64,000 bases of DNA from Marinirhabdus sp963793275 (GTDB taxonomy: Bacteria > Bacteroidota > Bacteroidia > Flavobacteriales > Flavobacteriaceae): contig CAWBZL010000003.1 of the NCBI GenBank assembly GCA_963793275.1, positions 992,001-1,056,000 of the forward strand, in the 5' to 3' direction. The translations under genes were made by a program, and so were the position numbers. Below the pieces are notes generated by a model, which was not told the origin of the DNA, searched no databases, and saw nothing but the letters and a program-made list of their open reading frames with translations. The first letter of the stretch is position 1; each line of letters starts with the position of its first letter. Shown piece after piece: positions 20,134-29,568 of the stretch.

Positions 20134-21180
20134 ATGAGTGAAGTAAAAGCATACGGTGCAAAAGAATCTAAGGCAGATCTAAAAGAAATGACTATTGAGC
20201 GTAGGGACTTACAACCGGACGATGTACATATTAAAATTACCTATTGTGGTGTATGCCACAGTGATATTCATACAGTAAATAACGATTGGGGAAATTCTAA
20301 ATATCCGGTAGTTCCGGGCCACGAGATTATTGGTAGAGTAGAAGCTGTTGGTGATAACGTTTCAAAATTTAAAAAGGGAGATCTGGTAGGTGTAGGATGT
20401 ATGGTGGACTCTTGCCGTGAATGTAGTGCCTGTAAAGACGATCTGGAGCAATTCTGTGAAAAAGGAATGGTAGGAACCTACAACGGTGAGAACAAACATT
20501 TAGGCGGGCATACGTTTGGAGGTTATTCTCAGGAAATTCTTGTAAATCAGTATTACGTATTGTCTATTCCGGATAACTTAGATGAAAAAGCTGTTGCCCC
20601 GCTATTATGCGCAGGAATAACAACCTATTCTCCATTAGCACACTGGAACGTGAAAGAAGGTGACAAAGTGGGTGTTATTGGTTTAGGCGGATTAGGACAT
20701 ATGGGCATTAAAATTGCCGCCGCTATGGGAGCCAAAGTAGTAATGATCACCACGTCACCTGGCAAAGCTGAAGACGCCAAAAGACTTGGAGCAGATGATG
20801 TGCTTATTTCAAAAGAAGAAGACCAAATGAATGAGCATAAAGGAACCTTCGATTTTTTGCTGAATACAGTTCCGGTAGGACACGATATTAATCCGTATCT
20901 GGAATTACTAAAACGAGACAGTACTATGGTGATGGTAGGTGCTATTGAACCATTAGAAAAAATGCACGGTGGAAACCTGATTATGGGAAGAAAACGTGTT
21001 GCAGGATCTTTAATTGGAGGCATTAAAGAAACACAGGAGATGTTGGATTTTTGCGGAAAGCACAATATTGTGAGTGACGTAGAAATGATCGATATAAAAG
21101 AAATTAACAAAGCCTACGAGCGTGTGCAGGATAGCGACGTGAAGTACAGATTTGTAATCGATATGGAATCACTACAATAG
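20134..21180 (+). CDS. Zinc-dependent NAD(P)-dependent alcohol dehydrogenase
   Basis: A 348-residue medium-chain dehydrogenase of the YahK/cinnamyl-alcohol type. The catalytic zinc ligands are in GVCHSD (Cys about 38) and GHEIIG (about 60). The structural zinc cysteines are in DSCRECSACKDDLEQFC (about 94-108). The Rossmann motif GLGGLGHMGIK (about 184-194) binds NAD(P)H. Such enzymes reduce broad aldehydes to alcohols in the cytosol. It stands alone between two BNR-repeat genes and is followed by a strong terminator. The substrate is not identifiable. Confidence 0.93.
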   Translation: MSEVKAYGAKESKADLKEMTIERRDLQPDDVHIKITYCGVCHSDIHTVNNDWGNSKYPVVPGHEIIGRVEAVGDNVSKFKKGDLVGVGCMVDSCRECSACKDDLEQFCEKGMVGTYNGENKHLGGHTFGGYSQEILVNQYYVLSIPDNLDEKAVAPLLCAGITTYSPLAHWNVKEGDKVGVIGLGGLGHMGIKIAAAMGAKVVMITTSPGKAEDAKRLGADDVLISKEEDQMNEHKGTFDFLLNTVPVGHDINPYLELLKRDSTMVMVGAIEPLEKMHGGNLIMGRKRVAGSLIGGIKETQEMLDFCGKHNIVSDVEMIDIKEINKAYERVQDSDVKYRFVIDMESLQ

Positions 21181-21203
21181 GATTTCATAACTTAAAAACC
21201 AAC

Positions 21204-21236
21204 CCCTGAAACGATAAAAAAGTTTCAGGGTTTTTT
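21204..21236 (+). terminator. Rho-independent terminator of the alcohol dehydrogenase
   Basis: A perfect 9-bp stem, CCCTGAAAC (21204-21212) and GTTTCAGGG (21222-21230), with a 9-base loop, is followed by six T residues. Confidence 0.9.
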
Positions 21237-21305
21237 GTTTTCTGAAATAATAAATATCAAAATTTCAGTAACTTTAAATCTATTCTCAACAAATGCATAA
21301 TTAAT

Positions 21306-24300
21306 ATGAAATTTTTTAGCCGAAACATTTTACTACTATTCACATTTTTAGCCACAACATTGGTTGTAGCTCAGGACTTTAACGCATTCCAATACCGAAA
21401 TGTGGGTCCGTTGCGGGGTGGTCGTGTTACTACTGTAACGGGAATTCCGGAAATCCCCGGCACCTTCTTTTTAGGAGCTACAGGCGGTGGTGTCTGGAAA
21501 AGTGAAGACTACGGAACTACCTGGAATAATGTTTCTGATGGTTTTTTTGAGACGCCTTCCATTGGTGCTATTGAAGTAGCAAACAAAAATCCAAATATTG
21601 TTTATGTAGGAACAGGATCCGACGGGCTACGAAGTAACGTGATTAGCGGAAGAGGTGTTTATAAATCTTTAAACGGGGGGACTTCCTGGAAACATATTGG
21701 ATTAAAAGAGGTAGGGCAAATTGGCGCGGTTGAAATTGACGGAAAAGATCCCAACATTGTATACGTAGCCGCTATTGGAAATGCATTTAAAAATAATAAG
21801 GAGCGCGGCATCTTTAAGACCGAAGACGGAGGAAGATCCTGGAAAAAAATATTATTTATTTCAGAAGAAACAGGTTTTTCCGATCTTGAAATTCATCCTA
21901 AAAAGAATGATGTACTGTATGCCGCAGCCTGGAAAGGACAACGCAAACCATGGACCATCATTTCTGGCGGTACGCAAGCTGAAGGAGGTATCTACAAATC
22001 TAAAAACGGCGGAAAAGATTGGGAAAAGCTAAGTAATGGTTTGCCACAAGGACTTATAGGTAAAATAGATCTGGCAGTTTCTCCAGCAAATCCAAAAGTA
22101 CTGTATGCTGTTATTGAAGCCGAAGATAAAGAGCGTGGACTCTATAAATCTGAAGATGAAGGAAAATCGTTTGTACACGTTTCAGATGATATTCGTTTGG
22201 TGAATCGTCCTTTCTACTATACCAATATAGAAGCAGACCCTAGCAACGAAAATATTGTATTTTCCATGGCGAACCCCGGCTTAAAATCTGTTGATGGAGG
22301 TAAAACCTGGACCTATTTTGAAGTTCCTCACGGCGATAACCACGATATCTGGTTAAACCCAAACAATTCAGAATTACTCATTCAAGCCAATGATGGTGGC
22401 GCAAACGTAAGTCACAACGGTGGTAAAACCTGGAGCACACAATTTAATCAGCCTACGGCAGAGTTGTATCAGGTTGAAGTAGACGACCAATATCCTTATT
22501 GGTTGTACGCTGGACAACAGGATAATAGCTCAACGATCGCGGTGCCTAGTTTTCCTCCCAATTCGGTTCAAAATCCGGAAACGGGGTGGCTTATAAATAC
22601 TGGTGGCTGTGAAACGGGGCCTGGTGTCCCTAAACCCGGAGATCATAATATTGTATATGCTAACTGTAAAGGAAGGTTTAGTGTGTTCGATAAACGCACG
22701 GGAACTGAAAAAGGGTATTATGTAGGAGGTTCTAATATCTATGGTCATAACCCTAAAGATCTGGAATACCGCTTTCAACGTGTGGCTCCTATTCATGTGT
22801 CACCTCACAATCCGGATGTTGTGTACCACGGTTCACAATTTTTACATAAAACTACCAATGACGGTTTGGCCTGGGAGACTATTTCTCCAGACTTAACAGC
22901 TTTTGAAGCAAATAAACAGGTAAATTCAGGAAGTCCCATTACCCGCGATATTACAGGTGAAGAATATTACAGTACGTTATATTCCATAAGAGAATCTGAG
23001 CTTGTGAAAGGACTTATCTGGACTGGCTCTAACGATGGTGTTGTGTCACTTACAAAAGATGGTGGAACCACCTGGACAAATGTAACTCCCAATAGCCTTC
23101 CAAAAGGAGGGAGGGTAGATGCTATTGAACCTTCACATTTTAACCCCGCAAAAGCCTACATTGCGGTAGATATGCACTTATTGGGAGACGCCAGACCGTA
23201 TATTTATAAAACCTCCAATTACGGGGAAACCTGGGAGCTGTTAACTAACGGAAACAATGGGATCCCTTCAGATTTTACCACAAAGGTACTTCGGGAAGAT
23301 CCTGAACGTGCTGGATTATTATTTGCAGGGACAGATTACGGTGTGTTTGTTTCGTTTAATGACGGGGTGACGTGGCAAAAATTTCAGCAAAATCTGCCCG
23401 TAACGCCTATTACAGATATCAAAATTTTTAGAGGAGATCTAATTGTAAGCACCATGGGACGTGGCTTTTGGATTCTCGATAATATTACTGCCCTTCGCCA
23501 GCCAGCCATAAATAGCTTAAACACGACTGCGGTATTGTTTAAACCAGATACTATTATAAGGTATCGCTACCCTACGGTTAGAGGGATTTCTACGCTACAA
23601 TATCCGGACACCCACGTGAATATAGATTATTTTATTCCGAAGGGCTACGGCGGAAGTGTACAACTGGATATTCTGGATGAAAACCGACAAAATATCACCA
23701 CAATTTTAAGTGATAGCACGATGCTGAAAGCGTTAGCCGCAACAGCCATTAAAATAGACACCGTAAAAACCGAAGTACAGGAACAAGAGGGTGTTAGCGA
23801 AGTAACCATAGTTGAAGATATGCAACTGAGCCAGATCTTTAGGTATACTGACAAAAAACTGAGTGCTAAACCAGGATTGCATCGTTTTGACTGGAATCTA
23901 AAACAACGTGGTGCTTGGGACAAAAACATAAAAAGACGGTATAAAAGAGGTCCTATGGTTGCGCCTGGTAATTATATAGCAGTCTTAAAAGTAGGCGCAC
24001 AAAGCTTCGAGCAACCCTTTACCATTGTACCAGATCCAAGAGTGCTTTCGGAAAATTTCACAGTTGATGATATGAAAGAGCAGTTGGCTTTTCAGAATAA
24101 AGTAATTTTACTTTTAAACGAAGCAAAGCAATTAGAAGCCGATCTTGAAACAGAACTGGAAGCTTTAGAAAAAAATTCTGCAAATTCTGTAAAATCAGCA
24201 ACAACAAAAGAAACATTACAACAGCTTAAAAATGCCGAAGGAGCCTATCCGCAGCAAATGCTGGTGTCACAAATTGGCTATTTACTTAATATGGTGAGCG

Positions 24301-24383
24301 GTGCAGACCAATTGCCAGGAGAAGAGGCAGAGAAAAGATATCTTGTTTTGAAAGAGGAGTTGTCCGCAATAAAAAATAGATAG
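21306..24383 (+). CDS. Sortilin/BNR-repeat secreted protein (intact paralogue)
   Basis: A 1025-residue exported protein. A signal peptide (about 1-22) is followed by a long series of BNR/VPS10-like beta-propeller repeats, each with a G-x-Y/W-K-S-x-D/N-G-G-x-x-W core (GGVWKSEDYGTTWNN, GVYKSLNGGTSWKHIG, GIFKTEDGGRSWKKI). A C-terminal part of about 300 residues (from about 730) has a beta-sandwich region and a helical, Glu/Leu-rich tail. Database names such as glycosyl hydrolase reflect the fold, not proven activity. It is paralogous to the broken gene at 16827-19959, in opposite orientation. The DUF1028 gene follows 44 bases downstream. Peptide- or sugar-binding on the cell surface is plausible. 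Confidence 0.88.
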   Translation: MKFFSRNILLLFTFLATTLVVAQDFNAFQYRNVGPLRGGRVTTVTGIPEIPGTFFLGATGGGVWKSEDYGTTWNNVSDGFFETPSIGAIEVANKNPNIVYVGTGSDGLRSNVISGRGVYKSLNGGTSWKHIGLKEVGQIGAVEIDGKDPNIVYVAAIGNAFKNNKERGIFKTEDGGRSWKKILFISEETGFSDLEIHPKKNDVLYAAAWKGQRKPWTIISGGTQAEGGIYKSKNGGKDWEKLSNGLPQGLIGKIDLAVSPANPKVLYAVIEAEDKERGLYKSEDEGKSFVHVSDDIRLVNRPFYYTNIEADPSNENIVFSMANPGLKSVDGGKTWTYFEVPHGDNHDIWLNPNNSELLIQANDGGANVSHNGGKTWSTQFNQPTAELYQVEVDDQYPYWLYAGQQDNSSTIAVPSFPPNSVQNPETGWLINTGGCETGPGVPKPGDHNIVYANCKGRFSVFDKRTGTEKGYYVGGSNIYGHNPKDLEYRFQRVAPIHVSPHNPDVVYHGSQFLHKTTNDGLAWETISPDLTAFEANKQVNSGSPITRDITGEEYYSTLYSIRESELVKGLIWTGSNDGVVSLTKDGGTTWTNVTPNSLPKGGRVDAIEPSHFNPAKAYIAVDMHLLGDARPYIYKTSNYGETWELLTNGNNGIPSDFTTKVLREDPERAGLLFAGTDYGVFVSFNDGVTWQKFQQNLPVTPITDIKIFRGDLIVSTMGRGFWILDNITALRQPAINSLNTTAVLFKPDTIIRYRYPTVRGISTLQYPDTHVNIDYFIPKGYGGSVQLDILDENRQNITTILSDSTMLKALAATAIKIDTVKTEVQEQEGVSEVTIVEDMQLSQIFRYTDKKLSAKPGLHRFDWNLKQRGAWDKNIKRRYKRGPMVAPGNYIAVLKVGAQSFEQPFTIVPDPRVLSENFTVDDMKEQLAFQNKVILLLNEAKQLEADLETELEALEKNSANSVKSATTKETLQQLKNAEGAYPQQMLVSQIGYLLNMVSGADQLPGEEAEKRYLVLKEELSAIKNR

Positions 24384-24426
24384 TATAGCACTGCATATTT
24401 TGGTACTTTTATAAAAAATAAAATTC

Positions 24427-25980
24427 ATGAAAACAAACAAACTACTTTTAGTGGTTGGGTTAATATGCCTTACCGCAACCTTACATGCACAACATACTTT
24501 TTCAATTGTAGCTGTAGACCCTATAACTGGTGAGATAGGAAGCGCCGGAGCTACCTGTCTAGACATTGATGATCTTGGTGGAGAAGAAGGCGCGCTGGTT
24601 ATAAGCGACATTATTTTAGGCATTGGCGCAATTAATACGCAAGCGGCCTGGAATCCTATCAATCAGATTGCTGCGAGAGAACGTATGGAATTGGGTGATA
24701 GCCCGCAGGAAATAATTGATTGGTTAGTAGCCAATGACCCTGCCCCGGGAACCATTGCTTCCAGACAATATGGCGTGGTGGATTTAATTGGTGGAGCGGG
24801 AAATACTCCAAGAAGCTCAGGGTATACAGGAATGAGTAACAGTCCAGTTGCCAACCATATTACAGGCCCTAACTATTCCATACAGGGAAATATTTTAATT
24901 TCGCAGGCTGTTTTGGACGATATGGAAACAGAATTTTTAAACGCTACCGGAACATTAGCCAATAAATTAATGGCCGCAATGCAAGGCGCAAAGCGTGTGG
25001 GTGCAGATAACCGTTGTACCAGTAACCAGACAAGTTCTAAGTCTGCTTTCTTACGAGTAGCCAAAACAGAAGATCTGTTTACCAATTACGGGCATTTAAC
25101 AGTAGATCTTAATGTAAGTAAAACAGATTTTGCTGAAGACCCTATAGATGTTTTACAAACAACCTACGACTTTTATTTAAACAACCCGGGGACTAGCTGT
25201 AGCACCACTGTAGATCAATTTCCGTATTCAGAAAGTTTTGAGACTGGTTTAGGTCTTTGGGAACAAAATGATATAGAACTATCTCAGGTAGGAAATACCG
25301 ACTTTGACTGGACACGTACTTCTGGAGAAACGCCTACAGCAAACACAGGACCTGCCACAGCAATTGATGGAGACTTTTATTTATATACAGAAGCGACCGG
25401 AAGTAATATAGGTTTCCCAACCAAAAGAGCCGTTTTAAACAGTCCTTGCTTAGATTTTACTGCATCACAGGTAGCCACCATTGTTTTTTCGTACCATATG
25501 TTTGGGAATACTACAGGGAATCTGGCTGTTCGTGTGAATGACGGAACTGGTTGGAAAACGGTCTGGTTACTGGAAGGAAGTCAAGGTGACCAATGGAATA
25601 CAGGTATTGTAGATCTTACAGAATATGTTGGACAGACTATACAAATTAGGTTAGACAGTACTACCGGACTAGGTGAACGAAGCGATGTTGCCATAGATAA
25701 TGTTTTCATAGATACCGCAGTGTTAGGCATTGAAGAGCAAAAACTACAAGCCGTATCGGTATTTCCTAATCCAGCATCCGATAGTATTACGATAACGTCA
25801 CCTAGTACTTCTATGTCTCAAATTACGGTGTATGATGTAAACGGTAGAGCCGTAGCGCAGGAATTGGATGTCAATTCACAACGTTTTAAATTAAACATAG
25901 CCAACTTAAGTACAGCGCTCTATTTTGTAAAAATTGAAACCGAAGGAGGTACTGTTTTTAAACGAGTGGTAAAAAAATAA
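24427..25980 (+). CDS. DUF1028 protein with MAM domain and T9SS C-terminal sorting domain
   Basis: A 517-residue secreted protein. The signal peptide (1-21) is followed by DUF1028 (about 22-255), an Ntn-hydrolase-like family opening with HTFSIVAVDPITGEIGSAGAT. A MAM-like domain (about 265-440) has PYSESFETGLGLWEQ, an extended beta-sandwich and DVAIDNVFID. The last about 75 residues are a type A sorting domain (VSVFPNPASDSITI, then LNIANLSTALYFVKIETEGG, ending in KRVVKK). The last module predicts export through the type IX system and surface attachment, as is typical of Flavobacteriia. Enzymatic activity is unproven. Confidence 0.9.
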   Translation: MKTNKLLLVVGLICLTATLHAQHTFSIVAVDPITGEIGSAGATCLDIDDLGGEEGALVISDIILGIGAINTQAAWNPINQIAARERMELGDSPQEIIDWLVANDPAPGTIASRQYGVVDLIGGAGNTPRSSGYTGMSNSPVANHITGPNYSIQGNILISQAVLDDMETEFLNATGTLANKLMAAMQGAKRVGADNRCTSNQTSSKSAFLRVAKTEDLFTNYGHLTVDLNVSKTDFAEDPIDVLQTTYDFYLNNPGTSCSTTVDQFPYSESFETGLGLWEQNDIELSQVGNTDFDWTRTSGETPTANTGPATAIDGDFYLYTEATGSNIGFPTKRAVLNSPCLDFTASQVATIVFSYHMFGNTTGNLAVRVNDGTGWKTVWLLEGSQGDQWNTGIVDLTEYVGQTIQIRLDSTTGLGERSDVAIDNVFIDTAVLGIEEQKLQAVSVFPNPASDSITITSPSTSMSQITVYDVNGRAVAQELDVNSQRFKLNIANLSTALYFVKIETEGGTVFKRVVKK

Positions 25981-25999
25981 TGCTTCATTTTTTAAACTG

Positions 26000-26050
26000 A
26001 AAAGGTTGTTATACCACTTAGTTTTGAAGACTATGGTATATCAACCTTTT
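26000..26050. terminator. Bidirectional terminator between convergent genes
   Basis: A 17-bp stem with one mismatch has arms at 26000-26016 (AAAAGGTTGTTATACCA) and 26034-26050 (TGGTATATCAACCTTTT). It carries A and T tracts at its outer ends, so it can work in both directions between the DUF1028 gene and the convergent gene at 26058. Confidence 0.88.
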
Positions 26051-26057
26051 TCTAATA

Positions 26058-26651
26058 TTATAAACCACATTTAGTTTCGAACAGTTTTACGGAGTTCATA
26101 GTATCCCAGATTGGTTTTCCAAACTTTGCTGGTGAAAACCGGAATATCACTACTGTTTTCTGTTGTTCATTACAGTAATGTTGTGTTGCCAGCACATTCA
26201 GAATCATCATTTTTTTTGTGTAGCGTCCCTCATAAAGCCTTATTTTCCCAGTATAATGTGAGGTTTTTTCTTCTTCTTCAGTAGTAACGAAAAGGGCGTT
26301 TGTAGGTAAGATAGTTTTCCCGTTTTGTAAATTCTGAATATCCATAAGCCCATCAAAATAGATCTGAAGGTACTCCTCAAAATTATCGGTAGTTAACGGT
26401 GCTTGAGCTTTAACGTTCCAAACAAACATATAAGACCAAAATTCCGGACTCTCCGGTTTCCCCCAACCAGGAGGGAAAATAGCTTCCTCTATGCCTTGTA
26501 GTGGAATTTCCCTTGCAAAATTTATTGGAAATTCAAAAAATTCTGAGTTCCATTCAGTTTCAGTAAAAAAAGATTCGTGTTCTTCTTCTTGTGCATAAAA
26601 GAACTGCAGGGTAAACAAAAGCACAACTGTGGTAATGATAGTACTATTCAT
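26058..26651 (-). CDS. Exported protein of unknown function
   Basis: A 197-residue protein with a signal peptide (about 1-20, IITTVVLLFTLQFFYAQ). The mature part has WNSEFFEFPINFA, a proline- and glycine-rich PPGWGKPESPEFWSY segment and a C-terminal beta-rich stretch. I do not recognise the family. It follows the YceI gene by 10 bases on the same strand, so the two are probably one transcript. Confidence 0.75.
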   Translation of the reverse strand: MNSTIITTVVLLFTLQFFYAQEEEHESFFTETEWNSEFFEFPINFAREIPLQGIEEAIFPPGWGKPESPEFWSYMFVWNVKAQAPLTTDNFEEYLQIYFDGLMDIQNLQNGKTILPTNALFVTTEEEEKTSHYTGKIRLYEGRYTKKMMILNVLATQHYCNEQQKTVVIFRFSPAKFGKPIWDTMNSVKLFETKCGL

Positions 26652-26661
26652 AATGGTTGTA

Positions 26662-27228
26662 TTAAAATTGTAAAGTTACATCAAACTCAATAGCATCGGA
26701 GAGGGCTTCATTCTTAATTTTGTTATTGTAGGTAATTCCCCATCGGGTCCTGTCTATTTTGAACCTGGTGGTAAGTTGTTGTTTGTCCTCGTTGGCATTC
26801 GCCCGAAACTCTACAGGAAGTGTGATCCCTTTTATGGTTAAGTCTGCAAAAATTCTATGTTCGTTGTTGCTTTGATCATAGAGTACATTTTTCATTTTTA
26901 GCGTTGCTTTTGGATGTTTTTTCACATCAAAGAAATCTTCGTTCTTGAGGTGGCCTACCAGACTCTCCTTACCGTCGGGATTATCAATATCGTTATTGGT
27001 AATGGAATTCATATCAATTTCAAAATAGCCACCTGTTATAGTTTTGTTAGTGGTGTACAATTCACCTTTTGAAAAAGAGACGTTCCCGTCGTGCCCTCCA
27101 AAATAGAAGGTGTATTCCCCTTTCCATTGTAAGGTGCTTTTGGTAGTGTTTAACTGATACGTTTTTTGTGATTGACCAGCTACTGTAAGACTGGTTAAAA
27201 TGATGAATGTAATAAGTAGTTGTCGCAT
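26662..27228 (-). CDS. YceI family periplasmic protein
   Basis: A 188-residue protein with a signal peptide (about 1-18) and a YceI lipocalin-like domain: TKSTLQWKGEYTFYFGGHDG (about 29-48), then GGYFEIDMNSI and a C-terminal IKGITLPVEFR strand. YceI proteins bind long-chain isoprenoids such as polyprenyl lipids. The gene is divergent from a membrane-tethered winged-helix regulator (starting at 27342), and is followed by a small exported protein on the same strand. The regulator may control this pair. Confidence 0.9.
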   Translation of the reverse strand: MRQLLITFIILTSLTVAGQSQKTYQLNTTKSTLQWKGEYTFYFGGHDGNVSFSKGELYTTNKTITGGYFEIDMNSITNNDIDNPDGKESLVGHLKNEDFFDVKKHPKATLKMKNVLYDQSNNEHRIFADLTIKGITLPVEFRANANEDKQQLTTRFKIDRTRWGITYNNKIKNEALSDAIEFDVTLQF

Positions 27229-27341
27229 ATAGATTTATTTTTCAGCTAAACTATCTCTGTTGCGTTTTAAAAGTGTCAAAAGAATGTAAAAGAAGTGTCA
27301 ACCATTGTGAAAAGTGTTTAAATTGATTGTTATTTGCAGTA

Positions 27342-28211
27342 ATGAACAAGATTTTTCAGAAATACAGTACTTGTCTTGGCTTGCTACTAGTGCTTTTAAC
27401 AGCTTCTTCGTGCCGGAAAAAGGAAACAACAATCCCTACACAAGAGGTGAAAGTAGCGCTTCGTTCGGTTGGAAACCAGTTATTACTATCTCAAAATGAT
27501 ACTACTTCGGTTGTATTACCGATTGTTCAAAAAGACGAGAATTTATATGAAATTTCTTTTGAAAAGCCTCTGTCGTTTGACCCGGCAGACTTGAATACGA
27601 TCATTTCCGCCGCCATTGAAAAATCTGATTTGCCAAGCGATTACTTTATTGAAGTGCTACATTGTGATAGTGGGGAAGTGGCCTATAGTTATAAAATAGC
27701 CAATGAGACTGAAAAAAATATCGTTCCCTGCGGTGGAAGAATCATCGCAAAGGGTTATTATACCATACAGGTAATATTTAGTAATGTTGCTGAAACAGCT
27801 TCAAACAGCGCCACCCTATTTTATGTGTTGGTCTTTTTGGTGCTTGCCTTTGTAGGGTTTGTTTTTTACAGTAAATATCACGCCTATCATTCAGAAAAAC
27901 AACAGGATTCAGGAACTGCTTTGGGGCATTTCAGCTTTTATCCGGAACAACATAAACTGGTAAGAGAAACGAAGGAAATTCCGTTAACCCAAAAAGAATG
28001 TGAATTGCTGGCCATTTTTATTGAATATCCAAATCAGGTAGTAAAACGTGAAGAACTCACCAAAAGAGTCTGGGAAGACAACGGCGTTATTGTAGGTAGA
28101 AGCCTGGATACGTATATTTCAAAATTACGCAAGAAGTTAGAGGACGATGCGTCAATAAAGATCACCAACGTACACGGCGTAGGGTATAAGTTGGAATTGC
28201 TGAACGATTAG
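27342..28211 (+). CDS. Membrane-anchored winged-helix (OmpR/PhoB-type) transcriptional regulator
   Basis: About 289 residues from the ATG at 27342. An N-terminal signal sequence ends in LLTASSC (a possible lipobox). A periplasmic sensor part (about 30-165) is followed by one membrane helix (about 172-194, VLVFLVLAFVGFVF). The cytosolic C-terminus carries a Trans_reg_C domain (about 200-285: FSFYPEQHKLV, LTQKECELLAIFIEYPNQVVKREELTKRVW, VGRSLDTYISKLRKKLEDD). No receiver domain is present, so it is a ToxR-like one-component regulator, with the order of domains reversed relative to ToxR. It diverges from the YceI gene and may regulate it. Confidence 0.85.
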   Translation: MNKIFQKYSTCLGLLLVLLTASSCRKKETTIPTQEVKVALRSVGNQLLLSQNDTTSVVLPIVQKDENLYEISFEKPLSFDPADLNTIISAAIEKSDLPSDYFIEVLHCDSGEVAYSYKIANETEKNIVPCGGRIIAKGYYTIQVIFSNVAETASNSATLFYVLVFLVLAFVGFVFYSKYHAYHSEKQQDSGTALGHFSFYPEQHKLVRETKEIPLTQKECELLAIFIEYPNQVVKREELTKRVWEDNGVIVGRSLDTYISKLRKKLEDDASIKITNVHGVGYKLELLND

Positions 28212-28236
28212 AAAATAGCTAAACAAACTGGTTAAA

Positions 28237-29256
28237 TTATTTATACGCACTAACTGGCTTATCAAAATAACCGGAGGAGTCTACAAAGCGTTCGATTTCA
28301 AGCGGATTATAATGATCTAACGTTATCATATTTTTAATAGCGGCCTGCTTATCTGCTGCCTTGTTATAATAGTTTTCTGCAATTGCGTATCCTATATAAT
28401 AAGCCAGATCGCGGGTATTAAATTCATTTTCCTGTTGGCTCCACAGCCAATAGCCGTAGTCTTTACTAAACATATCTTTGGTAAATGCTTTTTTAACAGC
28501 ACCTTCATTTGCTTTGCCATACAAAACAAAGGGTTGTGGAGATTCTGAAAGCTCCATAGCCAGGGTAGAAACAAATTCCGCTACACCTTCCAGTACGGCA
28601 ATTCCTAATAAGTTACACTCTAAATCCTGCTTTTGTTGTGTATGGATATATTCGTGTACGTTATTTAAAGCAAAATTTTCTACTGCCGATTCTCTATCTG
28701 CCCAAAAATCACGAATATAGTTAAGTGATTCAGGAAGCTCACTTACGTTTACATTTTTATCTCCAAAAGCGGTTTCTACACCAATTAGAACCTTATTCTC
28801 GAGGGTAGTTCCACCAGTTCTGAATACGCCAACGGTAAAGTAAACTTCTGCCGGGCTGGCATCCGGGTATATTTTTTTGAGTTTATGAATCCCTGCTTGT
28901 ATTTCCTGTGACAGATTTTTGGATTGGTAGGTATTTTCCCGAATACTCTCCCAAAGCAGCGGGTAACTTCTAATTGCGTGTACATACTCCTCTGGCCTGT
29001 ACCTTCGGGCTTCTCTAATTGCCGGTAATCCAGGAGTTCCTGGTTTTATAAAAAGTGAATCTAATAAGGCAAGGTGTTTTGTAGTATCTGTTTCCTTGCG
29101 GATCGCATCGTGTGCTTTCCAAAAATTATCTACATCCTGCACGAAAACAAACTGGGAAGTTTCAGGTGTTTTAAGAATTTTGGTTTCGGTTTTGGTTTCC
29201 TGGCAAGAAACAATAAGAACTATAACAAAAATGGAACATGCGAGCTTAAAATTCAT
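28237..29256 (-). CDS. Lipoprotein with HEXXH motif (putative zinc-dependent protease)
   Basis: A 339-residue lipoprotein, with a lipobox SCQE at about 17-20. HEYIH at 201-205, followed about 20 residues later by LEGVAEF (Glu 223 and 227), matches the layout of a zinc metallopeptidase of the DUF2268/gluzincin type. The N-terminal region (VFVQDVDNFWKAHDAI) is seen in many Flavobacteriaceae proteins of this kind. It is convergent with the winged-helix regulator (26-base gap). Proteolytic activity is an inference. Confidence 0.7.
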   Translation of the reverse strand: MNFKLACSIFVIVLIVSCQETKTETKILKTPETSQFVFVQDVDNFWKAHDAIRKETDTTKHLALLDSLFIKPGTPGLPAIREARRYRPEEYVHAIRSYPLLWESIRENTYQSKNLSQEIQAGIHKLKKIYPDASPAEVYFTVGVFRTGGTTLENKVLIGVETAFGDKNVNVSELPESLNYIRDFWADRESAVENFALNNVHEYIHTQQKQDLECNLLGIAVLEGVAEFVSTLAMELSESPQPFVLYGKANEGAVKKAFTKDMFSKDYGYWLWSQQENEFNTRDLAYYIGYAIAENYYNKAADKQAAIKNMITLDHYNPLEIERFVDSSGYFDKPVSAYK

Positions 29257-29568
29257 CTTAAATGGTTGATGGTTATATATAATAGATACCGAAATAATAC
29301 TATTGTTACAGTGGTAGCTGTAAAAGCAAAGAAAAATTACTGCTTAGCGTTTCGGGATTCCTTCAGAAGTATAAATTTGCGCGTTACTTTCCAGCTTTTC
29401 TAATATTTCAGCAACAAAAATAATCTATATAAATACGTGGCTTTATCTATAAAAATAATGTTATTCATGAAGACAAGGTATAACCAAAATAGTCAAAAAA
29501 ATAGAAGAATAAGATTGCTAACTTATATTACAGCAATAGCCTATATTTGACTAACCAACAAAAACACT
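29257..29568. other. Divergent intergenic region (312 bp)
   Basis: No coding region of note. It holds the promoters of the HEXXH lipoprotein and the M13 peptidase. A TAnnTTTG-type box for the peptidase is given separately. Another such box, TAAATTTG, is at 29372-29379 without a clear upstream element. Confidence 0.7.
29542..29549 (+). promoter_or_regulatory. Candidate -7 promoter box for the M13 peptidase
   Basis: TATATTTG matches the Bacteroidota -7 consensus TAnnTTTG and lies 20 bases upstream of the ATG at 29569. A TTG (29515-29517) stands 24 bases upstream, slightly farther than the usual 17-23. Confidence 0.55.
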
